Part shown: one piece after another, positions 28,796 to 38,755 of the stretch | Layout of the letters: each line of letters begins with the position of its first letter | How positions within the stretch are numbered: position 1 is the stretch's first letter | NCBI GenBank assembly: GCA_029232285.1 | Contig: JAOXFI010000017.1 | Location: 1-64,000, forward strand | Direction of reading: 5' to 3' | Length of the DNA stretch: 64,000 nucleotides | Origin: Agmasoma carcini (nom. nud.) | Taxonomy: Eukaryota; Microsporidia; Thelohaniidae | Notes under the pieces: generated by a model | Seen by the model: only the letters and a program-made list of their open reading frames with translations | Told to the model about the DNA's origin: nothing | Database searches by the model: none | Translations under genes and position numbers: made by a program

Positions 28796-30343
28796 ATGAA
28801 AAATAAAGAAGTTAAACTGATATATGCAAAGGAAGGGGTTGATGTATTTGACGAAAATCAAGAATCTAAAATATATGCAGTTAGAGACAAAGCTTTGGCA
28901 CTGAAACAGCGATTGGATGGTGTTTCAATTGAAAAAAGAAAAGGTTTTGTTGATACTCAACTTTTTTATTTATCCACAGAATGGCCCGCCCTTTTTGGTT
29001 GTAGAACAGATAAAATTTACGTACACGTTGACTTAGACTCTTATTATGCATCAGTTGAAACATTAGAACATCCAGAATACAAAAATATTCCTCTAGGTGT
29101 TGGTTCTAATATGATGCTAGCTGCGACTAACTATAAAGCAAGAGAATTTAGTGTTAAAGCTGGTATTCCAGGGTACCAAGCCAAAGAACTTTGTCCAAAT
29201 ATAAAAATAGTACCACTTAACTTCCGAAAATATAATTATTATTCCGAAGTGATAATGGAAATACTAAGTTCTTATGATCCACAAATAGAAATATATGGTA
29301 TTGATGAAGCCTGTCTAATATTTGATGGAGATAAATTAGAAAAAGCTTATGAATTTTATAACAAAGATAGAAGGAATGGTAAAGGTATTGATGATGCTGA
29401 ATTGGTCTTTAATGATTTTTCTTTCAATAGTTGCTATAAAGTTATTGAAAAAATAAGAGAAATTGTCTATAGAAATACAGGATTAACGATTAGTGCTGGC
29501 TTAGGTGTGTGTAGAGGAGCATCTAAGTTTGCTAGTAATGTAAACAAACCAAATGGTCAGTATATGATTGAATATGATTATGATAATCATATTTTAGACC
29601 TTCCCGTTGATAAAATTAATGGTATAGGTAAATTTACACGAGAATTACTTGAAAAATCATTAAACATAAGAACAGTGAATGATTTAAGAGTAAAATTGCC
29701 TGAATGCTCTATTATATTTAGAGAAAAAACATTTAAGAGTCTAATGAGACTTTCATATGGGTTATCTGTTTTTGATTCTTCTACTTCTATCAAAAAATGC
29801 AACAGCAAAGCCAAATCACATGGAATGTCAACCACAATTAGGGCCACAACGGATTATTCAACGATTTGTGATATGTTGTGGAATATTGCAGGAGCGGTCA
29901 GTGATCGTATGAGAAGAAGTGATGAAAGTGGGTTTTTAGTGACGTTAACTGTCAAATATAGCACATTTAAAGCAATTTCTAGACGTAAGAAATCATTTGA
30001 GATGATTAACTCACAGATTGATATATTTGAAAATTGTATTTATCTTATGAATCAAAATTTTAAAAGAAGCGAGAAATATTCAGAATGGATTATAGAAAAT
30101 GCGGTTAGGATGGTTGGTATTAGCGTATCTGAGCTTGTTAGGAATGATGAACTATATAAAATAGAGAAATATAAAGCAAATAGCATGGTATATGAAATTA
30201 GAGAATGCCCTGTGTGTTTTAAAGTATTTTTACACGAATCAGCTTTTTTCTACCAAGCACATGCCAACGAGTGTTTGAATAAACAGGAACAAGACGATCG
30301 AAAAAGAAAAGAAACGTTGCTAAATTTTTTTAAAAAAATATGA
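28796..30343 (+). CDS. DNA polymerase kappa (Y-family, DinB type) with UBZ and PIP motif, 515 aa
   Basis: A translesion polymerase. The N-terminal clasp-like region is typical of Pol kappa. The catalytic metal ligands are D79 in VHVDLDSYYASVE and D170/E171 in YGIDEACL. SAGLGVCRGASKFASNVNKPNGQY and the helix-hairpin-helix region (LPVDKINGIGK) follow, then the little-finger domain. The C-terminus has a C2HC ubiquitin-binding zinc finger (CPVCFKVF then HANEC). It ends in a PCNA-interaction-like peptide, ETLLNFFKKI, which lacks the usual Gln. An AAAAATTTT string lies upstream of the ATG. Pol kappa is preferred over Pol eta because of the N-clasp and UBZ type. Confidence 0.85.
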   Translation: MKNKEVKLIYAKEGVDVFDENQESKIYAVRDKALALKQRLDGVSIEKRKGFVDTQLFYLSTEWPALFGCRTDKIYVHVDLDSYYASVETLEHPEYKNIPLGVGSNMMLAATNYKAREFSVKAGIPGYQAKELCPNIKIVPLNFRKYNYYSEVIMEILSSYDPQIEIYGIDEACLIFDGDKLEKAYEFYNKDRRNGKGIDDAELVFNDFSFNSCYKVIEKIREIVYRNTGLTISAGLGVCRGASKFASNVNKPNGQYMIEYDYDNHILDLPVDKINGIGKFTRELLEKSLNIRTVNDLRVKLPECSIIFREKTFKSLMRLSYGLSVFDSSTSIKKCNSKAKSHGMSTTIRATTDYSTICDMLWNIAGAVSDRMRRSDESGFLVTLTVKYSTFKAISRRKKSFEMINSQIDIFENCIYLMNQNFKRSEKYSEWIIENAVRMVGISVSELVRNDELYKIEKYKANSMVYEIRECPVCFKVFLHESAFFYQAHANECLNKQEQDDRKRKETLLNFFKKI

Positions 30344-30873
30344 AAATATTTCAACTCTGATATTTTTAGAATATGTTGTTTATGGGGTGAAAAAACCTTA
30401 CCTTTGAGGTTATATTGTTATGTGCATGTAATTGATGTTGTCATATGCAAAATATTTAACTTTAAAGTTCAAATTTACAAAAATTTATTTTAATAGATTT
30501 GTATACTCGTGATCAAAAAACCACAATTTTGCTTACTTATTGATAAAATATAGTTATATTTTTAATTAGATATGATCAAATATGCCTTAAGTAGTAATAA
30601 ATAAAGTTATTTGGCTCATAATATATTCAAAGCTTAACCAATCTATTACATAGTAACTTGTAATACATTATAAGTCTACAACATGAATATAAATTTCAAA
30701 ATAATTAAATTTCAAACTTATATACTAATTATATATCACAATACCATCAATCTTCTCGATTGTCACACATCCATCTGCAAATTAAACATCAAATACTTCA
30801 CATTTACATTTTAATATGTCAATCCCTTAAAACTTTTATAAAAAAAATTTTTGTTCCTAAAATAATTCAACCC
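30344..30873. other. AT-rich intergenic DNA with promoter of the SDR gene
   Basis: No gene is seen. The frame of the downstream reductase runs back to a TTG at 30760, but no ATG is available there. Confidence 0.5.
30841..30852 (+). promoter_or_regulatory. AAAAAAATTTTT signal deciding the SDR start
   Basis: It lies 21 bp upstream of the ATG at 30874. It supports that ATG rather than the upstream non-ATG extension. Confidence 0.55.
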
Positions 30874-31740
30874 ATGTTGAGGTATCTGCTCTGTGGTACT
30901 GTTACGAGGTTGCTATTAAAATTATTTTTTCATCTCTCCAACTATCTATATTCAAGATGTAACGGTCACAGATCTATAAGTAAAATTAGGGGCAAGTGGA
31001 TTTTAATTGTCGATGCCACCACCCCATTAGGTATAGAGCTGTGCTATCGATTTGCTGAAGTAAAATCACCTCTTATCATAACTTCATCCGACGAACGTGA
31101 ACTTAAGAGGCTCGAAACAAAGCTTAGTGAACTAACACTAGTCAAATCGATATATCTTGACTTCTTTACCGATCAAAACCTAGATATTTTCTCTGATTAC
31201 CAAATAGGGGCTGCCTTCGTCAAACTTAGCTTCCTTGAGACCAAAGCCTCATATTCCTTTGAGAAAACAAGTTTAAATATAATTAATAATAATATAACCG
31301 GACCTTTAAGTATTATAGAACCAATTCTCGTTCAGATGTGTAGAAGACAGTGCGGATATGTTGTTTTCATAGCTACAACGTCAAGTGTTGGACCTAAGCC
31401 TCACTATGCAGCATATGCTTCTTCCTTAGCCTTTATCAAATCATATACCACCACATTATATCATGAATGTGAACCATTTAATGTGGTGGTCGAATATGTA
31501 GAATTTTTACGTTTATATAATTCTTCATCCCCAACCTTAAAACCAAATATTATCTGTACTACGGTTAAAAGTGCAGCTAATATGATTTTTAAGTGTTTTG
31601 GTAATAACAATGCCACTTATCCGCATTTAAGAACGATGCTAGCCAATTTTATACTAAATCATATTCCTGATTACTTTCTTTACAAGCTTAGAACAAGTAG
31701 GCTTATGTATTTTGAAAGATCTATTACTTCTTCGTTATGA
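30874..31740 (+). CDS. short-chain dehydrogenase, 3-ketoacyl reductase-like (Ifa38/HSD17B12), 288 aa
   Basis: A Rossmann-fold SDR with an N-terminal hydrophobic anchor (about 3-25), the layout of the ER 3-ketoacyl-CoA reductase of fatty-acid elongation. The nucleotide-binding turn is altered (DATTPLGIEL, 47-56, in place of TGxxxGIG). NNNITGP (138-144) matches the NNxG region. The active-site region reads TSSVGPKPHYAAYASSLAF. Ser and Y181 are present, but the YxxxK lysine is Leu at 185. The nearest lysine is K189. The enzyme may therefore be inactive or use a shifted lysine. Start chosen at the first ATG, after an AAAAAAATTTTT signal. Confidence 0.65.
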   Translation: MLRYLLCGTVTRLLLKLFFHLSNYLYSRCNGHRSISKIRGKWILIVDATTPLGIELCYRFAEVKSPLIITSSDERELKRLETKLSELTLVKSIYLDFFTDQNLDIFSDYQIGAAFVKLSFLETKASYSFEKTSLNIINNNITGPLSIIEPILVQMCRRQCGYVVFIATTSSVGPKPHYAAYASSLAFIKSYTTTLYHECEPFNVVVEYVEFLRLYNSSSPTLKPNIICTTVKSAANMIFKCFGNNNATYPHLRTMLANFILNHIPDYFLYKLRTSRLMYFERSITSSL

Positions 31741-32032
31741 AGATATAAAATTAATAAATTTTTATTTAAATTTAATATAATGTAAGCCTTCTTTAGTTCT
31801 GTTGTGATTTATTTGAATTTAACAGTGTGTTAAGTTATTTTTAAGTGTAAGCACAAATAACATACTTTTTTTAAAAATAATATAATTGCTCATCACTAGT
31901 TTAAAACGAAATATAAATGATATGCTAGTAATAAAGATATAATTAATGTGATAAGCAATCACAAATAAGCTCATTAGTACAGAACTAAATAAACCCATAC
32001 CATGAACTTATAAATAAAAAATAATTATTTAT

Positions 32033-32482
32033 TTAGTTGATTGAAGAAGCAAGAGAAGCAATCTTAGGCCATAATGTAGCTGATTCTCTAGAGATAGGAC
32101 CATTAATCTGTGTTCCTAATGGCTCACCCTTGTTATCGATGAGAATGACTGAGTTATCTTGGAATGATACGTTAGTACCGTCCTTTCTCTTTATAGTCTT
32201 GATTTGCCTTACAATAATACCAAGTTGGATTGTTTTTCTCATATCAGTGTTACCCTTTTTGATAGATCCTAGAACGATGTCACCTACACCAGCCTTTGGA
32301 TATTGATTGAGCTTGTACTTGAAGCCCTTTGTAGCGAACATACAAAATATAGAAGCACCAGAATTATCAGCAACGTTGAATCTAGCACCACTGTTGAGTG
32401 GTCTTGTCACTGGGAATCTATTTTTCTTTGGTAATTCGGATTTCTTTGCAACTGCTGCTGCTCCTTTGTCTTTAGATGCCAT
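32033..32482 (-). CDS. RPL23: 60S ribosomal protein uL14 (RPL23), 149 aa
   Basis: A beta-barrel large-subunit protein near the elongation-factor site. The eukaryotic sequence is well preserved: LNSGARFNVADNSGA, the GVGDIVLGSIKKG turn, VRQIKTIKRKDG, FQDNSVILIDNKGEPLGT, GPISRE and the WPKIASLAS end. An N-terminal extension of about 20 residues rich in Lys and Ala is slightly longer than in yeast. A double AAATTTTT string precedes the ATG. Confidence 0.97.
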   Translation of the reverse strand: MASKDKGAAAVAKKSELPKKNRFPVTRPLNSGARFNVADNSGASIFCMFATKGFKYKLNQYPKAGVGDIVLGSIKKGNTDMRKTIQLGIIVRQIKTIKRKDGTNVSFQDNSVILIDNKGEPLGTQINGPISRESATLWPKIASLASSIN

Positions 32483-32871
32483 TGGATAATTTTTTAAAAA
32501 TTTTTTTATGAAAAAATTTACAAATTTATGAAAGCGTTGTTAATATTTTTAATGAATTTTATGTGTAGAAATAATATTATTTATCATTCAATACAAATTT
32601 AATATGTAGAAATAGTAAATTTATGTATTATTTATGTATTATTATTGTATTATTTGTTGCCTCTTATTTATCATTTAATACAAGTTTAATATTTAAAAAT
32701 AATAAATTTATATATTATTTGTTACCACCTATTTATCATTTAATACAATTTATTAAGCCTTAGCTGTACGTATCAAATCCTAATTCCATATTTTCACATC
32801 AATAACCATTTAAAACAGAATTTCTTCAAATATGATTTTATTTACTTCCAATTTATAAATCATACTTGAAA
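32483..32871. repeat. imperfect direct repeats in intergenic DNA
   Basis: Three copies of TTATCATTTAATACAAxTTTA with following AATAATAAATTTATxTATTATTT recur at irregular spacing between 32560 and 32760. No gene is seen. Confidence 0.6.
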
Positions 32872-33669
32872 TCACACCAATAAACACTTTGCATCCTCTT
32901 TTATACGATCAACAGTTTGTTCAACATCGTCAAATATAGAAACTTCGCCACAAAAGCTTAAAATAAGCACATAAACATCTTCTTTACTGAATTTAGTTGT
33001 TAAATTTAGTATTTTATCAGAAATGGGTTTTATTATGTCAGAAATATTATAAAATCTTTTGTTGTGAACACCAGAAATGGACGATAAATCAATTTTTATC
33101 AAATCAAGTTCTAAAATCTTACATTTTTCGGTGTCTCTGTACATATTTACATATTCAATGTCCTTCTTTACCTTATAAAGCTCTTTAATTATCATTTGAA
33201 TGGTATTTAATGTCTGATCTGGATGATAATTATTTATTATTTTATCCATCTTTCTAATAAAAAAATGTGTTAGATCAGTGGTTGTATTTCCATATTTGTA
33301 TATTAAATTGATATCTCTTATGTAATTAACCCTGTTTAGGATGATATTGTAGCCTTTGTGTAGAATTTGGATTGAAATATTGTAAAATTCTTCATCATAA
33401 AATTTACATTTTTTAAAATTATACAACAAACCTTCCAAGTTTGATAGATCGATGGCTTGTATGTCTGTGTTTAGACTCAGCAACGAAATTTTATTCAATA
33501 GTTCAATTTGAAATTTATTTATATATGGAATTTGATATAGAAAGACTTTGGACTGACAATCTAATTGTTTATTGTACAATTCTATGTAATCAGCTATGAA
33601 GTCAAAGGGATCTGCAAAGTCTTTAAAAATTTGTTCTTGCTCAGGAATTGTGTTTGAAATGGTTTTCAT
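32872..33669 (-). CDS. hypothetical all-helical protein, 265 aa
   Basis: The sequence is predicted helical throughout, with many Ile, Asn, Tyr and Lys residues and no membrane segment or signal peptide. Long amphipathic helices (LLYNFKKCKFYDEEFYNISIQILHKG, MIIKELYKVKKDIEYVNMY) would suit a tethering-complex or scaffold subunit, but no family is recognised. An AAAATTTT signal lies immediately before the ATG, so the gene is likely real. Confidence 0.65.
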   Translation of the reverse strand: MKTISNTIPEQEQIFKDFADPFDFIADYIELYNKQLDCQSKVFLYQIPYINKFQIELLNKISLLSLNTDIQAIDLSNLEGLLYNFKKCKFYDEEFYNISIQILHKGYNIILNRVNYIRDINLIYKYGNTTTDLTHFFIRKMDKIINNYHPDQTLNTIQMIIKELYKVKKDIEYVNMYRDTEKCKILELDLIKIDLSSISGVHNKRFYNISDIIKPISDKILNLTTKFSKEDVYVLILSFCGEVSIFDDVEQTVDRIKEDAKCLLV

Positions 33670-33930
33670 TAGAAAATTTTGTTTGGAAATAGAAAAATAA
33701 AAAAAATAACTTTTGATGGCTGTTAATATATAATGGTTAATGGGATGATAATGTATTTAAATAAAATAAATATATGTTATCGTGACTAAATATAAATTGT
33801 TTATTTAATTTTCGTCCATTCTGTCAAGGGCTAAACTATTTTTATATTATAAATCTTGAGATATTAATCAAGCATTTTTAATCAACATAGAAACAACAAC
33901 AACTAAAATAATATAAAATTTTGTAATTAT

Positions 33931-35091
33931 TTATTTCTTACCTCTAGGTGGGTTTGATCTAAAGACCATAACATCACCATCATTAACAATATAATCTTTA
34001 CCCTTCTTTTTTATCTTACCTAAGCTCTTAAGGGTTCCCTCATTTGGTGTCTCAAGAAAATCATCATAGCTAATCACATCTGCTGATACAAAATAATTCT
34101 TAAAATCAGAGTGAATCACCGCACCAGCATTTGCTGCAGTGGTTCCTTTTCTAATTGTCCAACTTCTAACCTCTTCAGGACCAGCTGTAAAGAAATTGAT
34201 AAGACCTAAAGTTTCATACCCCCTCTTAACCAATTTTTGAACAAGATCTTCATCAAATGAAGCACTACAATCAACGTTACCGTTGTCATCTACTTCATTA
34301 CATCCACTTACTGCACTAAAAGGTATTACATTTCCTTTAAAGTTCTCCATAACCTGCTTTAACATCGCATTTCCTTTTCTTTCTTCATATTGCTTCCTAG
34401 ATATATTGGCCAAAAGTACTACCCCTTTGGTCGTAAGTAGGTTCAAAGTGCTGATATAAGAAATTTCTTCATTATTATATTCACCTTCAATTATCCATTT
34501 ATCTTCAAGCACTTGTAAGCATTTTTCAACAGTTGCAATGTAAGTTTCTATTTTTTTATCCTTTCCCTTTGATCTAAGCTCTTTTTTTAAGACATCAAGG
34601 GTTTTGCTTACAGTATCTTTATCTTTCATTCTCAATTCACTTTTGACAATATCAATGTCTCTTATAGGATCAACACTATTCTCTACGTGTCCAATCAGTG
34701 GGTCTTTGAAGCATCTAACACATAGGAAGATACCATCCACATTTCTAATATTATCTAAGAATTGATTACCAAGACCTTCACCTGCATGAGCACCCCTTAC
34801 AAGCCCAGCAATATCAGTTATTGATAAATAAGCGTATACTTTCTTTTTAGATTTGTAAATTGATTCAAGATAATCCAATCTTTTATCCATAATTTGTATA
34901 TCACCTGTACTTGGCTTTATTGTACAGAAAGGATAATTATCGGCATCTACTTTATTATTGGTTAATCTATTGTAAAAGGTAGACTTGCCTACATTAGGTA
35001 AACCAACAATTCCCATGCTCATATTAGGAGATTTACCTGGCCTTGCGAACATGTTAGAAAATGTTTGTTCGGGAGAAGATTTTTTAGCCAT
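33931..35091 (-). CDS. OLA1: Obg-like ATPase OLA1/YchF, 386 aa
   Basis: A P-loop NTPase linked to translation and stress control. The G1 motif GLPNVGKST is at 30-38, DIAG at 93-96, and the HAGEGLGN switch segment is intact. A coiled-coil helical domain (about 145-200) and a C-terminal TGS domain (INFFTAGPEEVRSWTIRKG...DYIVNDGDVMVFR) follow. The base-recognition motif, usually NxSE in this ATP-preferring subfamily, reads NISR (229-232). Length matches the family. AAAATTTT lies directly upstream of the ATG. Confidence 0.93.
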   Translation of the reverse strand: MAKKSSPEQTFSNMFARPGKSPNMSMGIVGLPNVGKSTFYNRLTNNKVDADNYPFCTIKPSTGDIQIMDKRLDYLESIYKSKKKVYAYLSITDIAGLVRGAHAGEGLGNQFLDNIRNVDGIFLCVRCFKDPLIGHVENSVDPIRDIDIVKSELRMKDKDTVSKTLDVLKKELRSKGKDKKIETYIATVEKCLQVLEDKWIIEGEYNNEEISYISTLNLLTTKGVVLLANISRKQYEERKGNAMLKQVMENFKGNVIPFSAVSGCNEVDDNGNVDCSASFDEDLVQKLVKRGYETLGLINFFTAGPEEVRSWTIRKGTTAANAGAVIHSDFKNYFVSADVISYDDFLETPNEGTLKSLGKIKKKGKDYIVNDGDVMVFRSNPPRGKK

Positions 35092-35339
35092 GACAAAATT
35101 TTAAAAAAATATTTAAAAAGAAAATTTAACACAAGATCTGAACTTTTAGTACAAAATATAGCACAAGATCTAAAAATTTAACAAAAGATCTGAAAATTTA
35201 GCTTTGACTGTATTAATTCTCATTATTTGAAATCTTGCTCTTGATCCGAGATTATTTATATTTTGATCATTTAAATATTTTTTATAACTTTAATAAAATA
35301 AATCACATCATTTATGGTATCTAAAAATTCAACAAATAT

Positions 35340-36029
35340 TTATTCAATACCACCTTTTTTATACTCTGTCTTTAAATGATACGTATTTCTATGATCCTTT
35401 TTGTTTAATACACCAATTTCAGAGATGAGTTGTTGAATGTATGCAACAGGTTGTCCACAAAAGTCAGCCAGATCTTTAACTGTCCATTCATTATGTCGCT
35501 CGTAAGCTTTGAAAATCAAGTTAAGAGCTTCTTCCTTCTCCAATCTATCTCGTTTCTTGGCCTGAAGTGCCTTCTTTCTTTCTCTTGCGAGTGTTTCAAT
35601 TTCTCGCAATGATGACATCTTTTCTTTTCTCATCTCGTTGAAATAATCAATGACTTTTACATTATTTTCATTTAGTTCTCTTTCTGTGTTAAGTTTTTTC
35701 TTAAAATCAAGATATTCTCTGTTAATCACTGGTTTTATGAAGCATTCCTTATCAACAACACCCTCAACTTCAAAGTCATCAAATCCCTTGCTAACGACAT
35801 ACATTTTCCTGTTTCTATTTTTCATTTCTACTAAGTGCTGTCTTGGAATACTAGAAATATTTTGACTTAATCTTATTGAGAGTGCAGGATTATCAGATTT
35901 AGGATCTTTATCAATCGATAGAGTCCCTACTTTTAATATAGAGTCTGAACTTACAATCTTTTTACCCAAATAACTTGGTAATTTGGCTAACCAGACTTTC
36001 ATTGTCTTCTTTTGAGTATTTATGTTCAT
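35340..36029 (-). CDS. TFG2: TFIIF beta subunit (Tfg2/RAP30), 229 aa
   Basis: A general transcription factor subunit that rides with RNA polymerase II. The N-terminal dimerisation region begins MKVWLAKLPSYLG and includes VGTLSI and IPRQHLVEM. A linker and basic helix follow (REIETLARERKKALQAKKRDRLEKEEAL). The C-terminal winged helix is well conserved: IFKAYERHNEWTVKDLADFCGQPVAYIQQLISEIGVLNKKDHRNTYHLKTEYKK in pattern. It is shorter than yeast Tfg2. AAATTTTTTACACCT abuts the ATG. Confidence 0.9.
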   Translation of the reverse strand: MNINTQKKTMKVWLAKLPSYLGKKIVSSDSILKVGTLSIDKDPKSDNPALSIRLSQNISSIPRQHLVEMKNRNRKMYVVSKGFDDFEVEGVVDKECFIKPVINREYLDFKKKLNTERELNENNVKVIDYFNEMRKEKMSSLREIETLARERKKALQAKKRDRLEKEEALNLIFKAYERHNEWTVKDLADFCGQPVAYIQQLISEIGVLNKKDHRNTYHLKTEYKKGGIE

Positions 36030-36346
36030 AGGTGTAAAAAATTTAACAATTGAAATAATATATAAAATATATATATTAGTTATATATATGTAGTAATATA
36101 TGAAATAATATAATATATATATATTGTTTATATAGATATAGTAATTTATAATATATGAATATTTTTTTGGGTTAATATATTATAAGATACAGCTTTTATG
36201 TTATAAGTGGAATATTAAGAATTATTAGACTGTATAAATAATAATAGAAAAATAAACAAGTTTTCTTAAATTGATCACATGTTTTTACTAATTATATATA
36301 ATTTTGTATTTATGAGATGACACTGGAAAAATAAATATTTAATATA

Positions 36347-37542
36347 CAGGGTTGGTAAAAAAAGACGGAAACCCCATTATGACTCTACCAGTGCAGATCA
36401 TAACTAAATACACTTTTAAAATATAACATAATATTATACAATATATTTTATAACGATGTATATAAATTAAAAAAAACCAAAATATTAAATAGTGTGCCAG
36501 AAAATTCGGCAAATTAATTTCCTTTTTCTTTCGACATTAATTTATAAAAAACACCAATATGGGTAAGAATACGTCTAATATTACTGAAGGTATAGTCAAT
36601 GCATTAAAAGGTTTGGTTTTCAAATTTAAAGAAATCGTTAAAAGGTAAACCTACATATCAATACATGATATATACAAAAGTAAAAATACAGATGTTACAA
36701 TTTATAGAAAAAATAGTTCGGGGTGGTGTATTTTATTTACTGATCAAAATTATCGAAAAATTCCCGTAATTACATCAAATTAGAATAAAAATAGCGAGAG
36801 GTTAATTAAATTGTGAAGATTTGAGAGGTTGTGATGCTATACGCAGGCCTTTTCTTGTTTAAATGTTTTAGATAGGTTCAAATTGACACAAAAGTAATTT
36901 TATTACAATAATAACATTGGAACAAATTTTATGGAGTGATGAAAGACAATATTATTGGCGAAAAGGATGTACGGCTTATGATCACAGACAAATTATGGTG
37001 TGGGTGTTGTCATCTACAAGAGTTGGTAATTTAGTTTTAATAAAAAGCAAAATAAATAAATACAAATATGTTGATATTTTAATTGAAAATTTGGAATATT
37101 TTTTTGAGAAATTAAATTTTTCATTAAGATAATGACCCATAATATATATCAAAAGATTTTCAATGTTTTTAGGTCGAAGTTATTTGAAAAACTTGAATAG
37201 TCATACAATTGGGTATCTTTGTGCCTATTGTGGTACAAAACACATGGTTTTAAAGCTTAAAAGGGTGTTGATCTTTTATTGAATTAAAGCGTGTTTGGTA
37301 TAGTATATCAATTGAATTTGTAAAAGTTTCGTAGGTGTGTGAAAAAAGATGCAAAATGTGATCATATTGGTTGGTAAAAAAATTTTAGAACCTTTGTCAC
37401 ATTATTTGGTATTTTTTAATAAATATACGTATTTATTAAATACAAAATGGGATTAAACACAAAATATAATATTATGTTATTTAAAATATATTTAGTCTTG
37501 ATCTGCACTGGTAGAATCATAATGACTTTTCCTGCAACCCTG
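36347..37542 (+). mobile_element. mariner element, family A, 1196 bp with long inverted repeats
   Basis: Both ends begin CAGGGTTG inside a TA/TA target duplication (36345-36346 and 37543-37544). The inverted repeats extend about 100 bp. They share ATTATGAxTCTACCAGTGCA and, further in, AACATAATATTATA. A transposase frame starts at 36559 (MGKNTSNITEG, then FKEIVKR). It can be followed through ILWSDERQYYW, VWVLSSTRVGNLV, KYKYVDIL, a DNDP block near 37127 and a tail RVWYSISIEF. Stops and frameshifts are scattered. It belongs to the same family as the element at 3.6 kb. Confidence 0.92.
36917..37132 (+). pseudogene. mariner transposase fragment (family A)
   Basis: A 71-aa open stretch contains the first catalytic Asp block (LWSDERQYYW) and the GVGNL...KYKYVDILIENLEYF segment, ending just before the QDNDP block, which is out of frame. 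Confidence 0.85.
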
Positions 37543-37544
37543 TA

Positions 37545-38392
37545 AAAAATGAAGACTTTAAAATTATTTCTTAAATAATAATAAGTATCATTGTTATATA
37601 TTTAAAAATTCACTTTTATATCAATTTTAGACCTTATCATATATTTTCAATAGTGTTTTTCTTCTTGTAACATTTACCATAGATATTCTCAGAATATTTA
37701 AATTTAATTCACAGTAGCAAAAGGATAACCGTTTGTCTTTTCAAGGTTCTTCTTGGACATTTTCCTTAATGAAATTTTTGAAGAGAAGAACTGACAATCT
37801 GATTTCCTTTATATTCTCACACATTGGACTATAATCAAAATCGTATACTTATCTAAGTCTGCATAATTGTAGGTTTGTAAATGATCTTTCTGTAACAGTG
37901 TAGCTATTTCATCAAATTATGCACAACCACATTTTATTGCTTTACCAAAAAATACTTATAAAACTTTTTTTTATATATTTTAAAATATAAAATATTTGAC
38001 CAATTTGGTTTTTCTTAAATTGTATATTTAAGACTGTAATAAAACTCTATATATCTTATTTTCAAGTATCTAATGTATTTTAACATTAAAACAATCAATT
38101 ATTTGATTTTCAGTTCACCACGATGTCCTCAATTTAAACGAGAATATTTTTTATGCAGAATTTTTTAAAAATTTAATTAATGCAAATATTCCTTCGTATA
38201 AATCCTTGATTATTATTAAAAAATAATATTTAATGTTTACAATAACAAGAAAATAATGATCTTAAACAATTAATAAACAAATAAAAGGCCATAAGAGCCT
38301 AATAGGTACACATAAGGATAGTCACATATGGTAAAAAATAATAAAGTTGTTAAATTAACTCAAAACCCCTAAAACTAACAAAATTTAATTAA
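37545..38392. other. intergenic DNA with faint coding debris
   Basis: No intact gene is seen. On the minus strand around 37700-37870, two short open frames (one reading SPMCENIKEIRLSVLLFKNF) suggest a decayed ORF, but I cannot assign it. Confidence 0.35.
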
Positions 38393-38728
38393 TCAAATAT
38401 TCTGAGTAGACTTATTAAACAAATCAATAGTCACTGATGAGAAAAATGCTGCAGGGCTTCGTTTCTTTTCGACGTACGATTTATACATTGGCTTGTAATT
38501 CTCCAAAAACTTACTTTGCTTGAAGAAAACCTTATCCGTTTCAATCTTAAGCAGAAAATAATCATCATCACCCATAGAATATATTGAAACAAGCTTTACC
38601 ATTTTATTTGCATAATCTGGAATTACACGATATCCAAAAACCGTTTTTATGTGTCCTAGATGGAAGAATGCTGACCTAAGATTCATATCATCATCCATTC
38701 CAACTTCTTCTAAATGATTTACAGCCAT
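38393..38728 (-). CDS. hypothetical protein, 111 aa
   Basis: A small soluble protein with an acidic N-terminus (EEVGMDDDMN) and mixed strands (VKLVSIYSMGDDDYFLLKIE). A basic region near the end precedes SPAAFFSSVTID. I do not recognise the family. A textbook AAAATTTTTCCC string abuts the ATG and fits entirely in the 27-bp gap after the Trm112 gene, so it is well supported as a gene. Confidence 0.7.
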   Translation of the reverse strand: MAVNHLEEVGMDDDMNLRSAFFHLGHIKTVFGYRVIPDYANKMVKLVSIYSMGDDDYFLLKIETDKVFFKQSKFLENYKPMYKSYVEKKRSPAAFFSSVTIDLFNKSTQNI

Positions 38729-38755
38729 GGGAAAAATTTTGGATTAATTTGAAAT

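Noticed and set aside
37690..37880. Decayed minus-strand coding debris
   Set aside because: Two short frames look protein-like but I could not match them to any family or extend them.
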